DNA from: Arenicola marina
Taxonomy: Eukaryota; Annelida; Polychaeta; Arenicolidae
Assembly: GCA_964019135.1 (NCBI GenBank)
Contig: OZ025253.1
Coordinates: forward strand, 7,693,059 to 7,757,058
Direction of reading: 5' to 3'
DNA: 64,000 bases
The notes under the pieces were generated by a model. The model did not search any database, had not been told where the DNA came from, and saw only the letters and a list, made by a program, of their open reading frames with translations. This document shows, piece by piece, positions 20,111 through 32,828 of the stretch; position 1 is the stretch's first letter, and each line of letters opens with the position of its first letter. The position numbers and the translations under genes are program-made.

Positions 20111-22740
20111 TTCACATCCCAACACTTACAGTTCAGCTGTTGATACATGGTGATTGTTGGATAAATCACTGTCAGCGATGGATCGTAGACAGGTAGAACC
20201 TTATCGGAAACTCAATTATCTGAAAACAAGTTCAGTAAATATGTGTTTCAATTTTTACATGTATTATATGTCATATAGGTAAAACCTAAAAGGGCGAGCG
20301 CAGCTATTTTTAGATCGAAAGACTTCTACTACTTTTAGATTAATTAAAGTAATGATTGTCTCAATTACCTGGATATACCTAGAAGGAATATGGGAAGTGT
20401 TGCAGATTGTGTAGTGCATCTCATATATAATAATCGCTAATTAAGGTCCATTCATAATGCATAACTTGCTACTCAAAAAGGTAATAAAAACTATGGGAGT
20501 TTAAATTTGTAACTAAGGTAGATATATATAAACTGCATGCCAAAGCAAATGAAAATGTAGGCATGTATGTTTGATTTAAATAACAACACAGATTGAAGTG
20601 ATAATTAAGCGATGAAATACTGAGTACGCTCCTATGATCATTAATAAAACAAAACTGGCATGCAAAAACTACAAATGGTCAATAGCAGAGTGTGAGATAT
20701 ACTTTATATGTTAACAATATGGAATTTATAACTGTATTTTCGCTAAATGGTTACATTATCATAATGCCCCATTAATAAACCATCAAGATAATATTCAACT
20801 GGAACCAAATTAGACTAAATTAGCTTGAAATTATGAAACCTTAAAAGTAAGAGAAAAGTCAAATGTCTGTATTTTCGTGGAGAATAGATATATCACATCT
20901 ATCATATCCTTTGTATGTTAGAAGTAACCCTATGAGGTGGGGGCATGACTCTACTTTGCACTTGACTCATTCCCTTGATATTTATTGTATAACATTTGCA
21001 AACCAAGAAACTTGAGTCACATATATAGATACAGTATGACAAGACCTGATTTAAGCACCACTTAACTACATGGGTATATGTGGTGCGGATTTCCAGATAT
21101 GTGTCAAATTTGAGTCAGGCTAAAATAGAAACTTTGACAAAATTTAAACAGTGTTGTTGTGTTTTTGTGTCAAACAACTGGTCATTCAACAATTTTAATA
21201 TGTTATATGGACATTGATTGTCAATCTTGATACAAGTCTGATCAAATCCCATCAAATGTACATATGAAACATTGAAATTGTAAAAGGATGATCACATTAT
21301 GCAATTTAAGGTTTTGAAGAAAAAAAATTATGTGGTAAATTAAGCTGGTAAGACAATGTCATGCTAGTGTGCTAGTTCATAAAGAAATTGACAATATAGC
21401 CATATTTTCACATTGCTGGATAATCAAAATCACTTTTAAGATATGTGGTTAGCAGTAGTTTGACCAAATCTTAGACCAAAAGAATTTTAAACCCTGAATG
21501 TAATGAACACCTCTGCAACTTACATGATATGCTAAAAGCCAATTAGATCGAGCAATAATAAATAAAACCATGCTAATTGGCTGAGCTGGATGTGACAGCT
21601 ACTCTAACCCTGCTATAACTGTTTGTGAAAATCATTAGTGGTCAATATATATCCATCAACTGCCATTATATATATTGGTATAAATGCAATGTCCATTGGT
21701 GTTTCCCAATGGGAACGGAAATAAAAAACAGGTACAAAATAAACAACTATACCCAAACGGTAACACTTGAGCCGTTTCACTCTGTGGATCTTTTTTTTGG
21801 CAAACACTTTTAATTTCTCTTATAGAACTAGGATAACTTAACAGATAACAAGTTGATAAATAACATGCAGTTATTAAGTATAACTATGGATTTGATATAC
21901 ATACATATGTACATGCTTAATATATAACATATAACTTATTAATACCTTTGCATGGCATAATAAGCCTAATGAATACTGTAAATATATATATTAATATTAT
22001 ATTAATAAACTCCCTCTAACTTAAGGTACTGATTGATAATAATGGCATGCCAAAAAGGCTGATTTGGAGTCAAAATTAATTTATTGGGAACAAATATTTT
22101 GTGATCATTTTAGTTTCCTTGTGAAATATCTTCCATTGAACGTTTGTTAATGTTTGTGATTGTGCAGGTACCAGTGATGGTGACTTAAATTATATTAGCA
22201 TTGATGACTTTATTCATATAAATTGGAGAAAACTTGTACCAAAAGGCTGTATAATAAGTAACTTCTTTTTTGCAAGATTCTAAACAAACTAGCTATATAG
22301 CGTTTTTACCAGGTTATTCGCGAGCCTTTTACCGATTGTCTAATCAGTCTAGTTATAGAAATGGTTTTGGGCATATCAATTGCCAAAAGCTCTATTTTTG
22401 TGTCACTCTTACACTATGCATAACAGTTATCCCAATGTTATTCATTTATCTTTAGCAGCGATAAAGGAATTAGAAAAAAACACCTACATTTAAAAAAATA
22501 ATTTTTAGCCTTGGATTTTGCGAGCAAAATTTGTGTTAGTATTTTCACCATTTTCTTACTAAAAGTAAAATTGCCAGCATCAACTGTCCCTGACAGAGGC
22601 ACTAACGCAGTGACTGTTTGTGTGTCTGACACAGTGACAGCCCGAGACAATAACGAGATTGCGTCACCCGTAAAACATAAAATGTCAAATCCAGATTATG
22701 TCTTCGGCCCACTACAAAGACCTTGACCTTAACAATTGAT
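20111..22740. other. AT-rich stretch, no gene seen
   Basis: About 2.6 kb of AT-rich DNA with many TATATA runs. Short open frames at 21613-21813 and 22270-22726 have no splice support, homology or codon pattern that I would trust. Confidence 0.55.
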
Positions 22741-22747
22741 TTGACTG

Positions 22748-22866
22748 TGACTTTATTTGTGGCATATTTGGCCCTTCAGAGCCATATTTGACTCCTTAGA
22801 TCCAGATTGACCCATCAGACCTATATTTGAGACCTCATATCCATATTGACCCTTCAGATCCGGCAG
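22748..22866. repeat. Degenerate about 25-bp tandem repeat
   Basis: Five imperfect units of the type CATATTTGACCCTTCAGATC occur in a row. They are too diverged to be a recent expansion. Confidence 0.6.
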
Positions 22867-23289
22867 CTATAAAACTGTCGCTATAGTGAGCATCCTCTCA
22901 ATTGTTGGTCCCATCCCAAAAGTCACTCTTTAGTTTCGCCCCCGGGCTCAACGATCTCGCTCGGTGGACAGCTAAAACCAAACTGCCCGTTTATTTAGTT
23001 TCGGTCTACATTTCTGGTTTCTACATCCCTACCATGCACATTAGTTTCATAGCAACCAACTGAAGCATCCCACCACCCCAGCTTCAACCACCCCGCCCCC
23101 GCCCCCGCCCCCCACAACAATATGCCTACACTGACACCGCGGTCACTGGCACCGCTCGCGACAAAGAACATCCTCGCTGTAGTGTTGTTATGATAAGATT
23201 AGCGAGTCGCTCTGTGTTGACATCTCGATAAGCCAAGTGACGAGTCTCCGGCGACACATCCTGCATGTCGACCAGCTGTTTTTAATAGT

Positions 23290-24060
23290 TAATAGCTCTC
23301 GTTGGGTCCTATGGTAAAGTTTAGCAATTTTGTGCAGACAAACTACTTAGGCGATTTGCAAAATTCAAAGACATGATACAAGTTACCTACGGGCTCAATG
23401 CGTGACATAATGTACAGCGTCATTAAATGAAAACTGTGACCGTTATAGCGACTTTCCCGATTTTTGGTCCTATCTGCCAATGATTCTGGCAAAAAAAAAA
23501 TCCTGTCTCCTTCATGGAGAAATTGGGGAGCCCATTTTCCCGCCAAAATTCTCCCGTAGGGTCCTATGTTAAACTTTGGGAATTTTTAGCAGGAAAACTA
23601 TTTGGGCGATTTGCATAAATGAAAGACGATATAGAAGGTACTAATGGGCCCAATACGTGAAATAATTTACAGCGTGATTAAATGGAAACTGCGAACGTTA
23701 TGGCGATTTTTCCGTTTTTTGGTCCTATCTTTTTGGTCAATATCTTTCAATTGAGGAGCTGAGTATTTTGACACGAATTGCGGTTCTGTAGCTGCAATAT
23801 TAAGAGAGCTAGATGGAAAAATGTGTTTTGAACGTATGACGTCATCGTGACGTTGACCTTTGAGTTATATTGCCCATCTACGAAATTGACCTGTCGATGG
23901 ACTGTCGGAATCTTTTGGTAAAAGAAAAGAACGATATTTTTAGGCACTCGAGAGATAATGCTCCGACAGACCAACAGACAGACACACACACAGACAGACA
24001 GACGAGACGTTCATCTGAGAAGGAAGACGAAAATTGGGGTTATGGGACCAATTTGACTAT
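23290..24060. repeat. TGACCTTGACC repeat family, partial copy 1
   Basis: This shares several blocks with the copies at 24.6-27.0 kb and 52.1-54.6 kb: GTAGGGTCCTATGTTAAACT, GCGTGATTAAATGGAAACTG, GTATGACGTCATCGTGACGT and a CAGACAGACACACAC microsatellite. The copy is rearranged. No protein-coding capacity is visible, so it is likely a non-autonomous transposon. Confidence 0.7.
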
Positions 24061-24199
24061 GTTAAGACCCATCGCCGCTCGCTCATTGGTTGTTCAGCCT
24101 GGCGTTCGAGACCATATCGCCCCCGGGAATACTGTAGTACTGAGGCCAAATTGCTGGCTGAAAGCGCAAATGAGCCCAAAATGGACCCCAAGTATCGTA

Positions 24200-24610
24200 A
24201 TGTACTGGACGAGCGCCATCTAACGGCTGATGTCGAACGCGGGCTATTTTTCCAGGTCGAGGCCTTCGTTTAGAGTGAATACATTCAAATCACGACTTTC
24301 TACGCGTATTTGGTCGCGCCCTAATCGCTGTTCTCGGACTCGTCATCGGTGAATTACGGAGCCCCCTAGCGGCGGAACTAAGCGTGATAAGCTAACAGCG
24401 TAGGCGGATTCCATACCCAAGTCGACGTTTGCCCGTCTTTTGCAACCGGTCCCGACTCTCTAGCGTCGGTATTAAGCGAACGGCGGCCATCGCAACCCCG
24501 AAAAAGTGCCGGTCCATATCGCCGTTGACTCGTAATGGGAGCGTCGGCATGGAGGGGGGTGCACCTCTTGCGAGCGCTCTAGCGGCCAAACTAAGCATCC
24601 TAGAGCAATT
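24200..24610. repeat. Cluster of CTAGCGG-type motifs
   Basis: Four related blocks occur within 400 bp: GCGCCATCTAACGGC (24211), GCCCCCTAGCGGCGG (24361), CTCTCTAGCGTCGG (about 24457) and GCGCTCTAGCGGCC (about 24576). Three are followed by AACTAAGC or ATTAAGC, so they are also copies of a degenerate tandem unit of about 110 bp. The core resembles the bilaterian CTCF-like GCGCCMYCTRGYGG motif. Functional binding is only inferred. Confidence 0.45.
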
Positions 24611-24619
24611 CTGAGGTAG

Positions 24620-25736
24620 TTCAATGTGCCTGGCTGACGTTTCTCTCTTCAGTCATGCCAAATATGGGCTCCCTAGGTTAAATATTGACCGAGTTATGGC
24701 CTTGCAAAGTTCAAAACGCCACTTGACAAGTACGCTGAATAGTCATTGGCCGATTACTCGAAAATCGTTCAGTATTCGGAAAATCTGAGCCAGTCATGCG
24801 TGTCCGTCTCTCTCTGCAAAATACTCTCCAACAAACAGCGAATCTCAAGACGCGATATTAAAGGAGTTATGCGGGAAAACATGTTTCGTGACCTTGACCT
24901 TGTTGTGACCTTGACCTTGGAAGCGTGACCTTGACCAATATAGTTATTCGTGCCCAAATACTAATGTCATGTATTACGCCAGGTGACGTTTGTCTCACTT
25001 GTACCATTCTCGGAGAAATTGAGACCATTTTCCCACCAAAATACTCCCGTAGGATCCCATGTTAATGTTTGGGAATTTTTTAGGTTTTAGTTGCAGAAGA
25101 ACTATTGGGACGATTTTCAAAATTGAAACACCGTATACAAGGTACCTACGAGCCCAATACGTGAATTATTTTCAGCGTCATTAAGTAAAAACTGGGAACG
25201 CTATAGCGATTTTACCGATTTTTGGTCCTATCTTTCAATGGTTAAGCGAATTTGGACAAATTCCTGTGACTTTGGGCTTTGACCTACATGGCCCATCTAC
25301 GAACTTAGCCTGACGATGGGCAGTAGAATTGTCTGTGCAGAAGGCGAAGTCGATATCTCAAACTTTATAAAAAAAAAAAAATCCCAAATTTTCAATTTTC
25401 AAGAGGCTGTGACGCGAAAACTTGTTATCCTACGTCGAATCTGATGTTAAAACGTGAGTATTTTGACACTAATTGCGGCTCTCTAACTGCAATATTAAGA
25501 GAGCTAGAGCGGAAAATGTGTTTTGGACGTATGACGTCATCGTGACCTTGACCTTTGAGTTATATTGCCCATTCACGAACTTGACCTGTCGATTGGCTGT
25601 CGGAATGTTTTGGTAAAAGAAGAGAACGATATCTTTAGGCTTTCGACAGATAATGCGTCTACAGACAGACAGACACACAGACACACAGACAGACGAGAAC
25701 GTCAAGCGTAGCTTGAGAAGGAGACGAAAATCTGGG
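24620..25736. repeat. TGACCTTGACC repeat family, copy 2
   Basis: This copy contains the triple block GTGACCTTGACC at 24888-24936, the GTTAAACTT-like middle part, a poly-A stretch near 25370, the block GACGTCATCGTGACCTTGAC at about 25534 and the CAGACAGACACACAG microsatellite at 25662-25692. Copy 3 follows directly. Confidence 0.8.
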
Positions 25737-27020
25737 GATAAGTGCAACTGGAATATATAGCGAGTGCCGACTATGTACAGGCATTACTGACAGAGTATAG
25801 GCCGAAATGTCCGCGCGCCGTGAGTCGTTTGGCGTATCGAAGCTTTATAATGGGATCGGCCATGTTAAATGTCTTTGTTTTTTTGCGTGCAAAGCACTGG
25901 TCTGATTTGAATGGTATTTGGCACACATGATGTCAGTAAAATTGGTATCTATTCCACGACATACAGAAAGTTTATCTGCATTTATTTAGGCACAGCGATT
26001 TTTCTCCATTTTTATTCGGGTCAAAGTTAACCATCCGATAGCTCAAAAGCTATAAATGGGAAGGAAAATCTGAGACCACATTTCTTTTGTGCCTCTCTCA
26101 GAAGAATACTTTGAGACAACCCGCGGATCTTGAGCCAATATTAACGGAGCTACGAAGAAAAACATGATTCGTGACCTTGACCTTGTTGTGACCTTGACCT
26201 TGGAAGCGTGACCTTGATCAATATAGTGCTTTGGCCCAAATACTAATGTCATGTCTCACGCAAGGTGTCGTTTGTCTGACATGTCCCCTTCATGGAGAAA
26301 TTGGGGAGGTCATTTTCCCGCCAAAATGCTCCCGTAGGGTCCCATGTTAAACTTTGGGAATTTTTAGCGGGAACACTATTTGGGCGATTTGCATAAATGA
26401 AAGACCATATAGAAGGTACTAATGGGCTCAATACGTGAAATAATTTGCAGCGTGATTAAATGAAAACTGCGAACGTTATAGCGATTTTTCCGTTTTTGGG
26501 TCCTATCTTTCAATGGTTAAGAGAAGTTTGAAAAATTCCTGTGACCTTGACCTTTGACCTACATTGCCCATCTACAAACTTAGCCTGACGGTGGGCCGTG
26601 GCATTGTCTGTGCAGAAGGCGGAGTCGATATCTCAAACTTTATTTTAAAAAAAAAAAAAAAAAAAAACAATTTTCAAGAGGCTGTGGCGCGAAAACTTTT
26701 TATCCTACGTCAAATCTGATGTCAGTAGCGCGAAAGATTTTGAGGAGCTGAGGATTTTGAAATATTGCAATATTAAGAGAGCTAGAGCGTTTTGGACGTA
26801 TGACGTCATCGTGACCTTGACCTTTGAGTTATATTGCCCATTCACGAACTTGACCTGTCGATTGGCTGTCGGAATGTTTTGGTAAAAGAAGAGAACGATA
26901 TCTTTAGGCATTCGACAGATAATGCGTCTACAGACAGACAGACAGACACACAGACACACAGAAAGACAAACTGAACACACCGACATAAGACGAAAATCTA
27001 CGATTTTCGTCTTAACAACC
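25737..27020. repeat. TGACCTTGACC repeat family, copy 3 (near complete)
   Basis: This begins GATAAGTGCAACTGGAATAT, the same start as the copy at 52145, and ends at a palindrome AAGACGAAAATCTACGATTT-TCGTCTT (about 26989-27016). It holds the triple TGACCTTGACC block at 26171-26219, a perfect AGGTCAAAGGTCA (reverse strand, about 26548-26560) and the ACAGACAGACAGACAC microsatellite. It is about 1.28 kb with no coding frame. Confidence 0.82.
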
Positions 27021-27757
27021 ACGCAGCGGATCAACGGTCCAACGGTGACGCAGATAAATTTCAAAACAAGGCATCGGTATTAATCTTCTCCAATAGGCGG
27101 CGCTGCAGCGTTATCTTTACCGGCTCATTAAAAGCGTACCGCTGCGTATACAGAATCAGGGCCAGGGAACCAGTCACCATTCATTCCAGTATTAAAATTG
27201 GGCCTTCTGTGAGAAACGTAACGTTGTCCTAACGTTGTGAGAAGGGCCACTCCCGACCATTTTGTATTTATATCATCTGCTACAGGCAACCAATTTTTAT
27301 TAGTTACTACACATGGCAAAGGTTATATTTTTTAATGGAATATGGGCTAGAATATATTAGTTCAATGTTTGTGACAAATGTTGTAACAAAGTTGTCATGA
27401 TGTTAACTTTGAGATCATTACAACCAAAAAAACCAACGTTGTGCGAACGTTGTCTGTGTAACAGGAACTCATTAAAGTAGCGGCAACGCGTTTATAGAAT
27501 GGAAATAGGTAGTGTTATTCTTTCTCGCCAAACGCTAAATGCGCGGTTTGTGACTGCTGGTCTGGTGACTGGTCCTCACAACTGCAGCCAGTGTTCAAAC
27601 AGGCAGACCGCCCTGTATCTCTAATTCTCGTCTTGTCATTTGCAGCCGTAATAAAGCCTATAATTGCCTCACCGTTCGTTCACTGTATTTGCAACTCCGG
27701 CCACTCGGGTATCATCACAATACACAACCGTTTACATGTGTATGCTGGCAAGTTGAC
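27021..27757. other. Left flank of the BEL element, no confident gene
   Basis: Unique-looking DNA. A plus-strand frame without a clear start runs from about 27562 to the BEL border (ends ...YHHNTQPFTCVCWQVD). It could be part of an exon, but it has no domain or splice support. Confidence 0.4.
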
Positions 27758-27861
27758 TGTAGCCTTTGCTACAGGATGTCATATAGTCCAGCGAAAATAA
27801 TCACGCACTTATGCCTAAAGTTTATTAAAAAAAAATTTTTTTATCAAATATCCAGTACAAG

Positions 27862-28022
27862 TTCATGCGAAGACAGATGAGGCGAAGCGACGACAAGTGA
27901 GACGAAGCGAAGAGTGAAGAGCTGAAGTGGGTTGAAGTGGGTTGAAGTAGGTTGAAGTGGGTTGAAGTAGGTTGCAGTGGGTCGTAGTTGGAGACCGAAT
28001 GGTCGAAGTGGGGTGAAGAGAA
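27862..28022. repeat. GAAGTGGGTT minisatellite inside the BEL left LTR
   Basis: Tandem 10-bp units GAAGTGGGTT/GAAGTAGGTT are embedded in related GAAGCGA/GAAGTGA text. The same array lies in the right LTR at about 45090-45250, so it belonged to the LTR before insertion. Confidence 0.9.
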
Positions 28023-28849
28023 GTGAAGCAATGAAGTGAAGTGGTTCTATCTGTCAAAAAAATTACTAAATTTTAGAAATAAATTCCAAAATATTAAAGT
28101 TGTCATAAACTATCGAATAATATTACATTGTAGGATGTCACAAAATTTACTTAATTAATACTTAATTATCCAAAACGGGCTGTCACATACACACAAAATT
28201 CATAGAAATGGCCTGACGTCACAATTTTGGTGCGCATGCGTAGTAGGTGAAAATACGGAGCCTCGTTATCGCGCAGGTGAAAACATTGCCACATGGTTAT
28301 AAATCTGCATACAAATCTCGTGTTTTGGTGTCTTTTGTACTAGTTTTGTTCCGTGGGTTTGCGTCTGTTTTTCTTTCGTTGTGCTATGTCCTAGAACTAT
28401 TTGGAAAACCTACCTGGTGTAGTTAGTGCCAGGTACCCAGAAAACTAAAAGTAGCTGACCTAAAGCCCAACGAAGCAACAGAGAAGTGGGTGACCGTCTT
28501 CTTGGGATGAAGCCTGTTGTTATGAGTAGACCCATGCAAAAACTTAATGCAGAAACAAATTTATGTAGGTCAGAATGCATATTGAAACATCATAATTTCC
28601 ATTAATCCAGTGGATATCCCCATCCCTCATTTGTTGCTGCCAAGTTCTTACCTCCTGCTGGCTGACACATAATTTGAAACGTACCAAATTAAGTGGTCCT
28701 AATTAATAAGGCCCAAAACAAATGCATACCTTGAATTTGGGGGAAAGACATTTTCTCCTGCCCTCAATTTGTGGATAAAAAATATTCTTGTTGAACTTGA
28801 CAGAAAATTCTCTCCTTGACAAAATGGGGGGTGGGACAGAGTACGTGGC

Positions 28850-29030
28850 TCGGTTCTCTGATCTCTTTTTTGGGGGGTTGGCATGTTCTCTGGTTTTTTG
28901 GTTGGCATGTTCTCTGATTTTTGGGTTGGCATCTCCTCTGATCTTAGGCAGTATCTTTGATCTCAGATTTTTCTCTGATCTCTGATATTGGATTTTTCTC
29001 AAGGTCTGATCTGAGATCTCTGATGTTTGT
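28850..29030. repeat. Short tandem repeats in the TIR element
   Basis: Units of GGTTGGCATGTTCTCTGATT and later TCTGATCTCTGAT-type repeats create a false minus-strand frame. This is low-complexity text. Confidence 0.7.
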
Positions 29031-29658
29031 AGGCCCATGTTCTATGATCTTAGATTGTTTTCCACTCCCCCCGCCCCCCCCCCCCCCAAAAAAAATAACC
29101 TTGCATTGAACTTGACATAATTGCTTGAATTTGTATTTTTCCTTACATTTATTGAAGAAGTTGCCTTGACGGAATTATTTCCCCTCAATCTTATAAGCTT
29201 GTGGTAGACAATAGTTCATATTTATTTATTTTATGGTGGGGTGGGGGTGGGGGTAGGGGCTTTTATTTGCGACCTGGTAATGGACTCACGTCACAATTTT
29301 TGTGCGCATGCAGACTAAGCGCACTAAGCCTCGTTATCGCGCCCTTGAAAACTTTCCCGCGGATACGTAAGCATAGCGTCTTTCTCAGTGTTTTCTGTCA
29401 AATTCGTCCGTGGGTTTGCGCCCGTTTTTTATTTAATTAACGATGTCCTACGATTTTTTGGAATGCCTGCCCGGTGAGGCTATTGCCAGGCGGGTGGCTA
29501 AAAAAGGGTTATATCATGCTCTATAGATCAACAGATTTTTTACCACTAGCTAACAATAATGCTTGCCATAAATTTGGCAAAAAAATATTTAACCCCTGAC
29601 CGGATAGAAGAAAACTTCCCTTAATTTTTAAATTTCTTGGGATAGGGGTAGGGAGGGG

Positions 29659-30024
29659 CAGTGGCAGATCTAGTGGGGGGGTGGGGGGGTTAGGGGGGTT
29701 GCACCCCCCCCCCCCTGTGGAAACCAGAACATACAACATACATGTTGAGATACATGTTAATGTCCCAAGTCGTCAGAGAGCAACCCCCCCTTTGGGAAAC
29801 TGAACATAATTCGTCTTCTCCAAGCCCAAGCTTCCCCACCCCCGTCACAAGTCTTCAGTGCAGCCCCCCTCCCCGGTCGCAAGTTTTCAGAGAGAGAGAC
29901 CAACATCCCCCTTGGGAACCTGAACATACACTGTATGTATACCCCCCCCCCCCCCCCCCCCCCCACTGGTCGCAAGTTTTTCAGAGAGCAAACCCCCCTT
30001 GGTAAATTCCTAGATCCGCCCCTG
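29659..30024. mobile_element. hAT-like MITE nested in the TIR element
   Basis: The left end CAGTGGCAGATCTAG and the right end CTAGATCCGCCCCTG form an imperfect inverted repeat of the CAGGGGCGGATCTAG type. This is a common marine-animal hAT-like terminus (known family feature). Inside are C-homopolymers and repeated phrases of the type GTCGCAAGTTTTCAGAGAG. No clear 8-bp duplication is left. Confidence 0.55.
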
Positions 30025-31021
30025 AGGTGGTTTGCTAAACAAAAAAAAGGCTAAATTAATCTTGCTCCCATATTAGATTAAGACAAATTCTTGCTCTCAT
30101 ATTACCCAATAATAATAATATTGCTCCCATTGCAGCGCAAATATTTGTGGCCCAACTAGAAATGATAGCCAAGAAATAGTCCTGCTCCCACCCCCAGCGT
30201 GGATACAGAAATTAGCAAAAGGGGACGGGTGGGGGGTGGGGAGTCCAATAAAAGCTTGTGACCGAGGGGGAGGGGGCCGCACTACAAAAGGTTGGGTGGT
30301 CCACACCTCAGATGGCCTAACTTTTGCATTGAAAAATAGCATTCCTCCTCAAGAATCCCCCCCCCCCCCACCCCCCACTTGTTTAGTCTGGCATATTGTG
30401 GTTGGAGCAACCTCAGACCTTGCACTGCTTCGGCATGATTTTATTTGCATAGGCAGAGCTATATATATAGGGAAAGTACGGCGTCCGATATGGGGAGAAT
30501 CAGAGCGGAACGCATGCAAATGGCTGGGCCACGTGCGTTTGTTTTCACCTGCGCTCGGTGCGCCCCCTGGCGAGTATAGTGCGCATGACCGGAAGTCCAT
30601 TTCTATGAATAGTCAACCACAACAACAAAAAATGGCTACAGAAAAAACAGCCAAATTACACAAATAAGTATCAGAAATATCTAAATTATAAAAATGACAG
30701 GCTGTCATTTTACCATAGCGATACCAAACAACTATGCAAGAAAACCTCATTAAATGCCTATAAACAAAGTTTAATACTCACTACGCTGGGGTGTTAAAGT
30801 GGTAGAAAATGTCAAATGCTTGTCAGATTACTGTGACTGTCTTGTCTTGTCAATGACTTGTAAAAAACCCAACTCAACCGGAAACGAGAGAACGAGACCA
30901 GTACAAAAAACTGAAAAGTATTACGAGAACACCCATGAGCCTCCGGAACAAATAGTGGTGACATCTATGGAATAATGAGGGACTTAACAGGAGATAAACA
31001 TAATTAGCTACGTTATGATAT

Positions 31022-31448
31022 TGTCACACAGTCCTATCGGTGTTTGTGATATAGTAACCGTGGACAGTGGGGAATGATTTACCGGGTGTGATGCTGGGAT
31101 GTCGCTGTTATCACGAGATCATTGAAACAGAAGACGATGTATCCACTTTATATTTCTTTATTAATTCCAAGATGCGTCCAGCCAGGTCTGGATCCCGAGG
31201 CTAACTGCCTCCTGAGTCTGCATGAATCTAAAAACCGCTGTGGCCCTGGACAGCCGGGAGACACAGTAGCCAATCGCGGCACACAGATATAACCTCTCCA
31301 TTTGTTTGGGGCTTTAACTTTTGGAAGAGCAAGTAGCTTTGCAGGGATTTAAATGTTGCCTTGCTCTAAGGGACTTCAAATTCATGTGAGAGGGACCATC
31401 TCAAGATTTTGCCTATAACAACAAAATACCAAAGTTATCTCTGTGATA
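31022..31448 (-). repeat. Gypsy 3' LTR
   Basis: Plus-strand text starts TGTCACACAGTCCTATCGGT and ends CTCTGTGATA. A purine-rich tract (AAAGGAGGGG on the minus strand) lies just inside, as expected for the polypurine tract. Confidence 0.93.
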
Positions 31449-32396
31449 ATTGCCCCTCCTTTAAAGACAAAAATCTCCTGATTTTTAGATAAATAGTTCT
31501 CTACATATTAATAGGTTGGTAATTACTCTTTAAGTTCACACTGTTATCGTTATAGAAAGGCGATCCATCAGTAAACATTGAGACGAATAAGAAAAATAAG
31601 ATAAAAATAACAGTGACGATGACAAGATATAAATTTCCAGGTCTTAATTGGGACCTTTAAATGTTTAAATACTTGTTTTACGGTCTGAGCCGTAAGTGAG
31701 AACACAGTTAAATACATTGTGTCTCAACTAAATACTGTAGTCATTGCATACCTGAGCTATTCTGTAACAATGAGTTACTATTGCCTTTGATTAAGAACCA
31801 TAATCTCTTAGGTGATACACCATCAATAAAGGTGAGTAAAAATATAAACTGTAATCTATACAAAGTCTACGCTTTTACATATCTCAAACTACTTTTCCTT
31901 ATATAGTGGACGTCTTGTGCACCAGGATAAAGTCAGTTTTAATATTCCACATATTTCAGGAGTACAAATTTCTAGCTCACCGTTGTACCATTATATTGTG
32001 GACATTTTGTGCACAAATGACATTAATACAGTGGCAACTCTCATACCAACTTAACAAGCCAGTATTAATACAAGGTTTTTACCATTGCGTTATCAATAAT
32101 ATCAGATGGAAGCAACTTTCTTCCCAAAACCAGTGTACAATTGTACCTGATACTCTCGCACTGTCTAGTGCTTCAGCCGACACTACACTCCTGCATGAGA
32201 AGAGACAGGGGTTTCCTGTCTGTCCGAGTGTTAGTTACACGACTTGATACATGTGGCTGTCACATGGAAATACGTGCATATAGATGCACAGCTGGGATGC
32301 AAAAACAGACATGACACCTTAAATATGGGGTTGCTAAACCCTCAGCAATTTTTGTTACCTGAAGTATATTTTGATGAACAGAAAATTTTGAGTTAG

Positions 32397-32583
32397 GTGA
32401 TCTTGTGCAATTCAAGCTTCTCCTCTTACGCCACAGGGTTACCATGCTCACAGCAGATTATCACCAGCAGTGTGTTACATTACACACTGATTATACTATA
32501 ATCATAACCAAATCATCTCATCACCTTCAAATGTGAATGACTCTCCTCGTCACAATCAGCTCACATATTATATATCAAGCTGA
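32397..32583. repeat. About 187-bp direct repeat inside Gypsy, copy 1
   Basis: The text GGTGATCTTGTGCAATTCAA to CATATTATATATCAAGCTGAA also occurs at 33447-33633. It is an internal duplication of the element's 3' region. Confidence 0.9.
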
Positions 32584-32828
32584 ACAATCATTCCAATAAT
32601 TTCACTTAAAAACCTGTTCATGGTGAATGACAAATCTTGTCGGTTGATCAACATAACCGTTCACCTTACACAACTTTATATACAATTTAATTTTGTCACA
32701 TTACTGACATAAACATAAATCTTGCAATATACTACATATTCACATACTTGAATAGTGTACTTGATTTACAAGGATTGTTATGTACAATGATTAACATACA
32801 ACATATAGGCACTAGATACACACGCTGC

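Larger units (their letters stand above)
28200..30608. mobile_element. 2.4-kb TIR element inserted in the BEL LTR
   Basis: It starts TCATAGAAATGG and ends CCATTTCTATGA, a perfect 12-bp terminal inverted repeat. A subterminal GCGCAGGTGAAAAC is also inverted at both ends. AT flanks both sides (28198-28199, 30609-30610) and the undisturbed site is seen in the right LTR near 45421. The left end carries GTGCGCATGCG, CCTCGTTATCGCGC and a small start-like frame; a diverged second version of this left end is repeated inside at about 29286-29515. No transposase was recognised. Confidence 0.82.

Noticed and set aside
22600-22660. GTGTCTGACACAGTGAC near-palindrome as an operator-like site
   Set aside because: Short and expected by chance in 64 kb of eukaryotic DNA.
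28703-29038. Minus-strand Arg/Lys-rich frame
   Set aside because: It reads a short tandem repeat of the TIR element.
31906-32247. Plus-strand frame near the Gypsy 3' LTR
   Set aside because: It lies antisense inside the fossil element in a region without known domains. No envelope-like protein was recognised on either strand.
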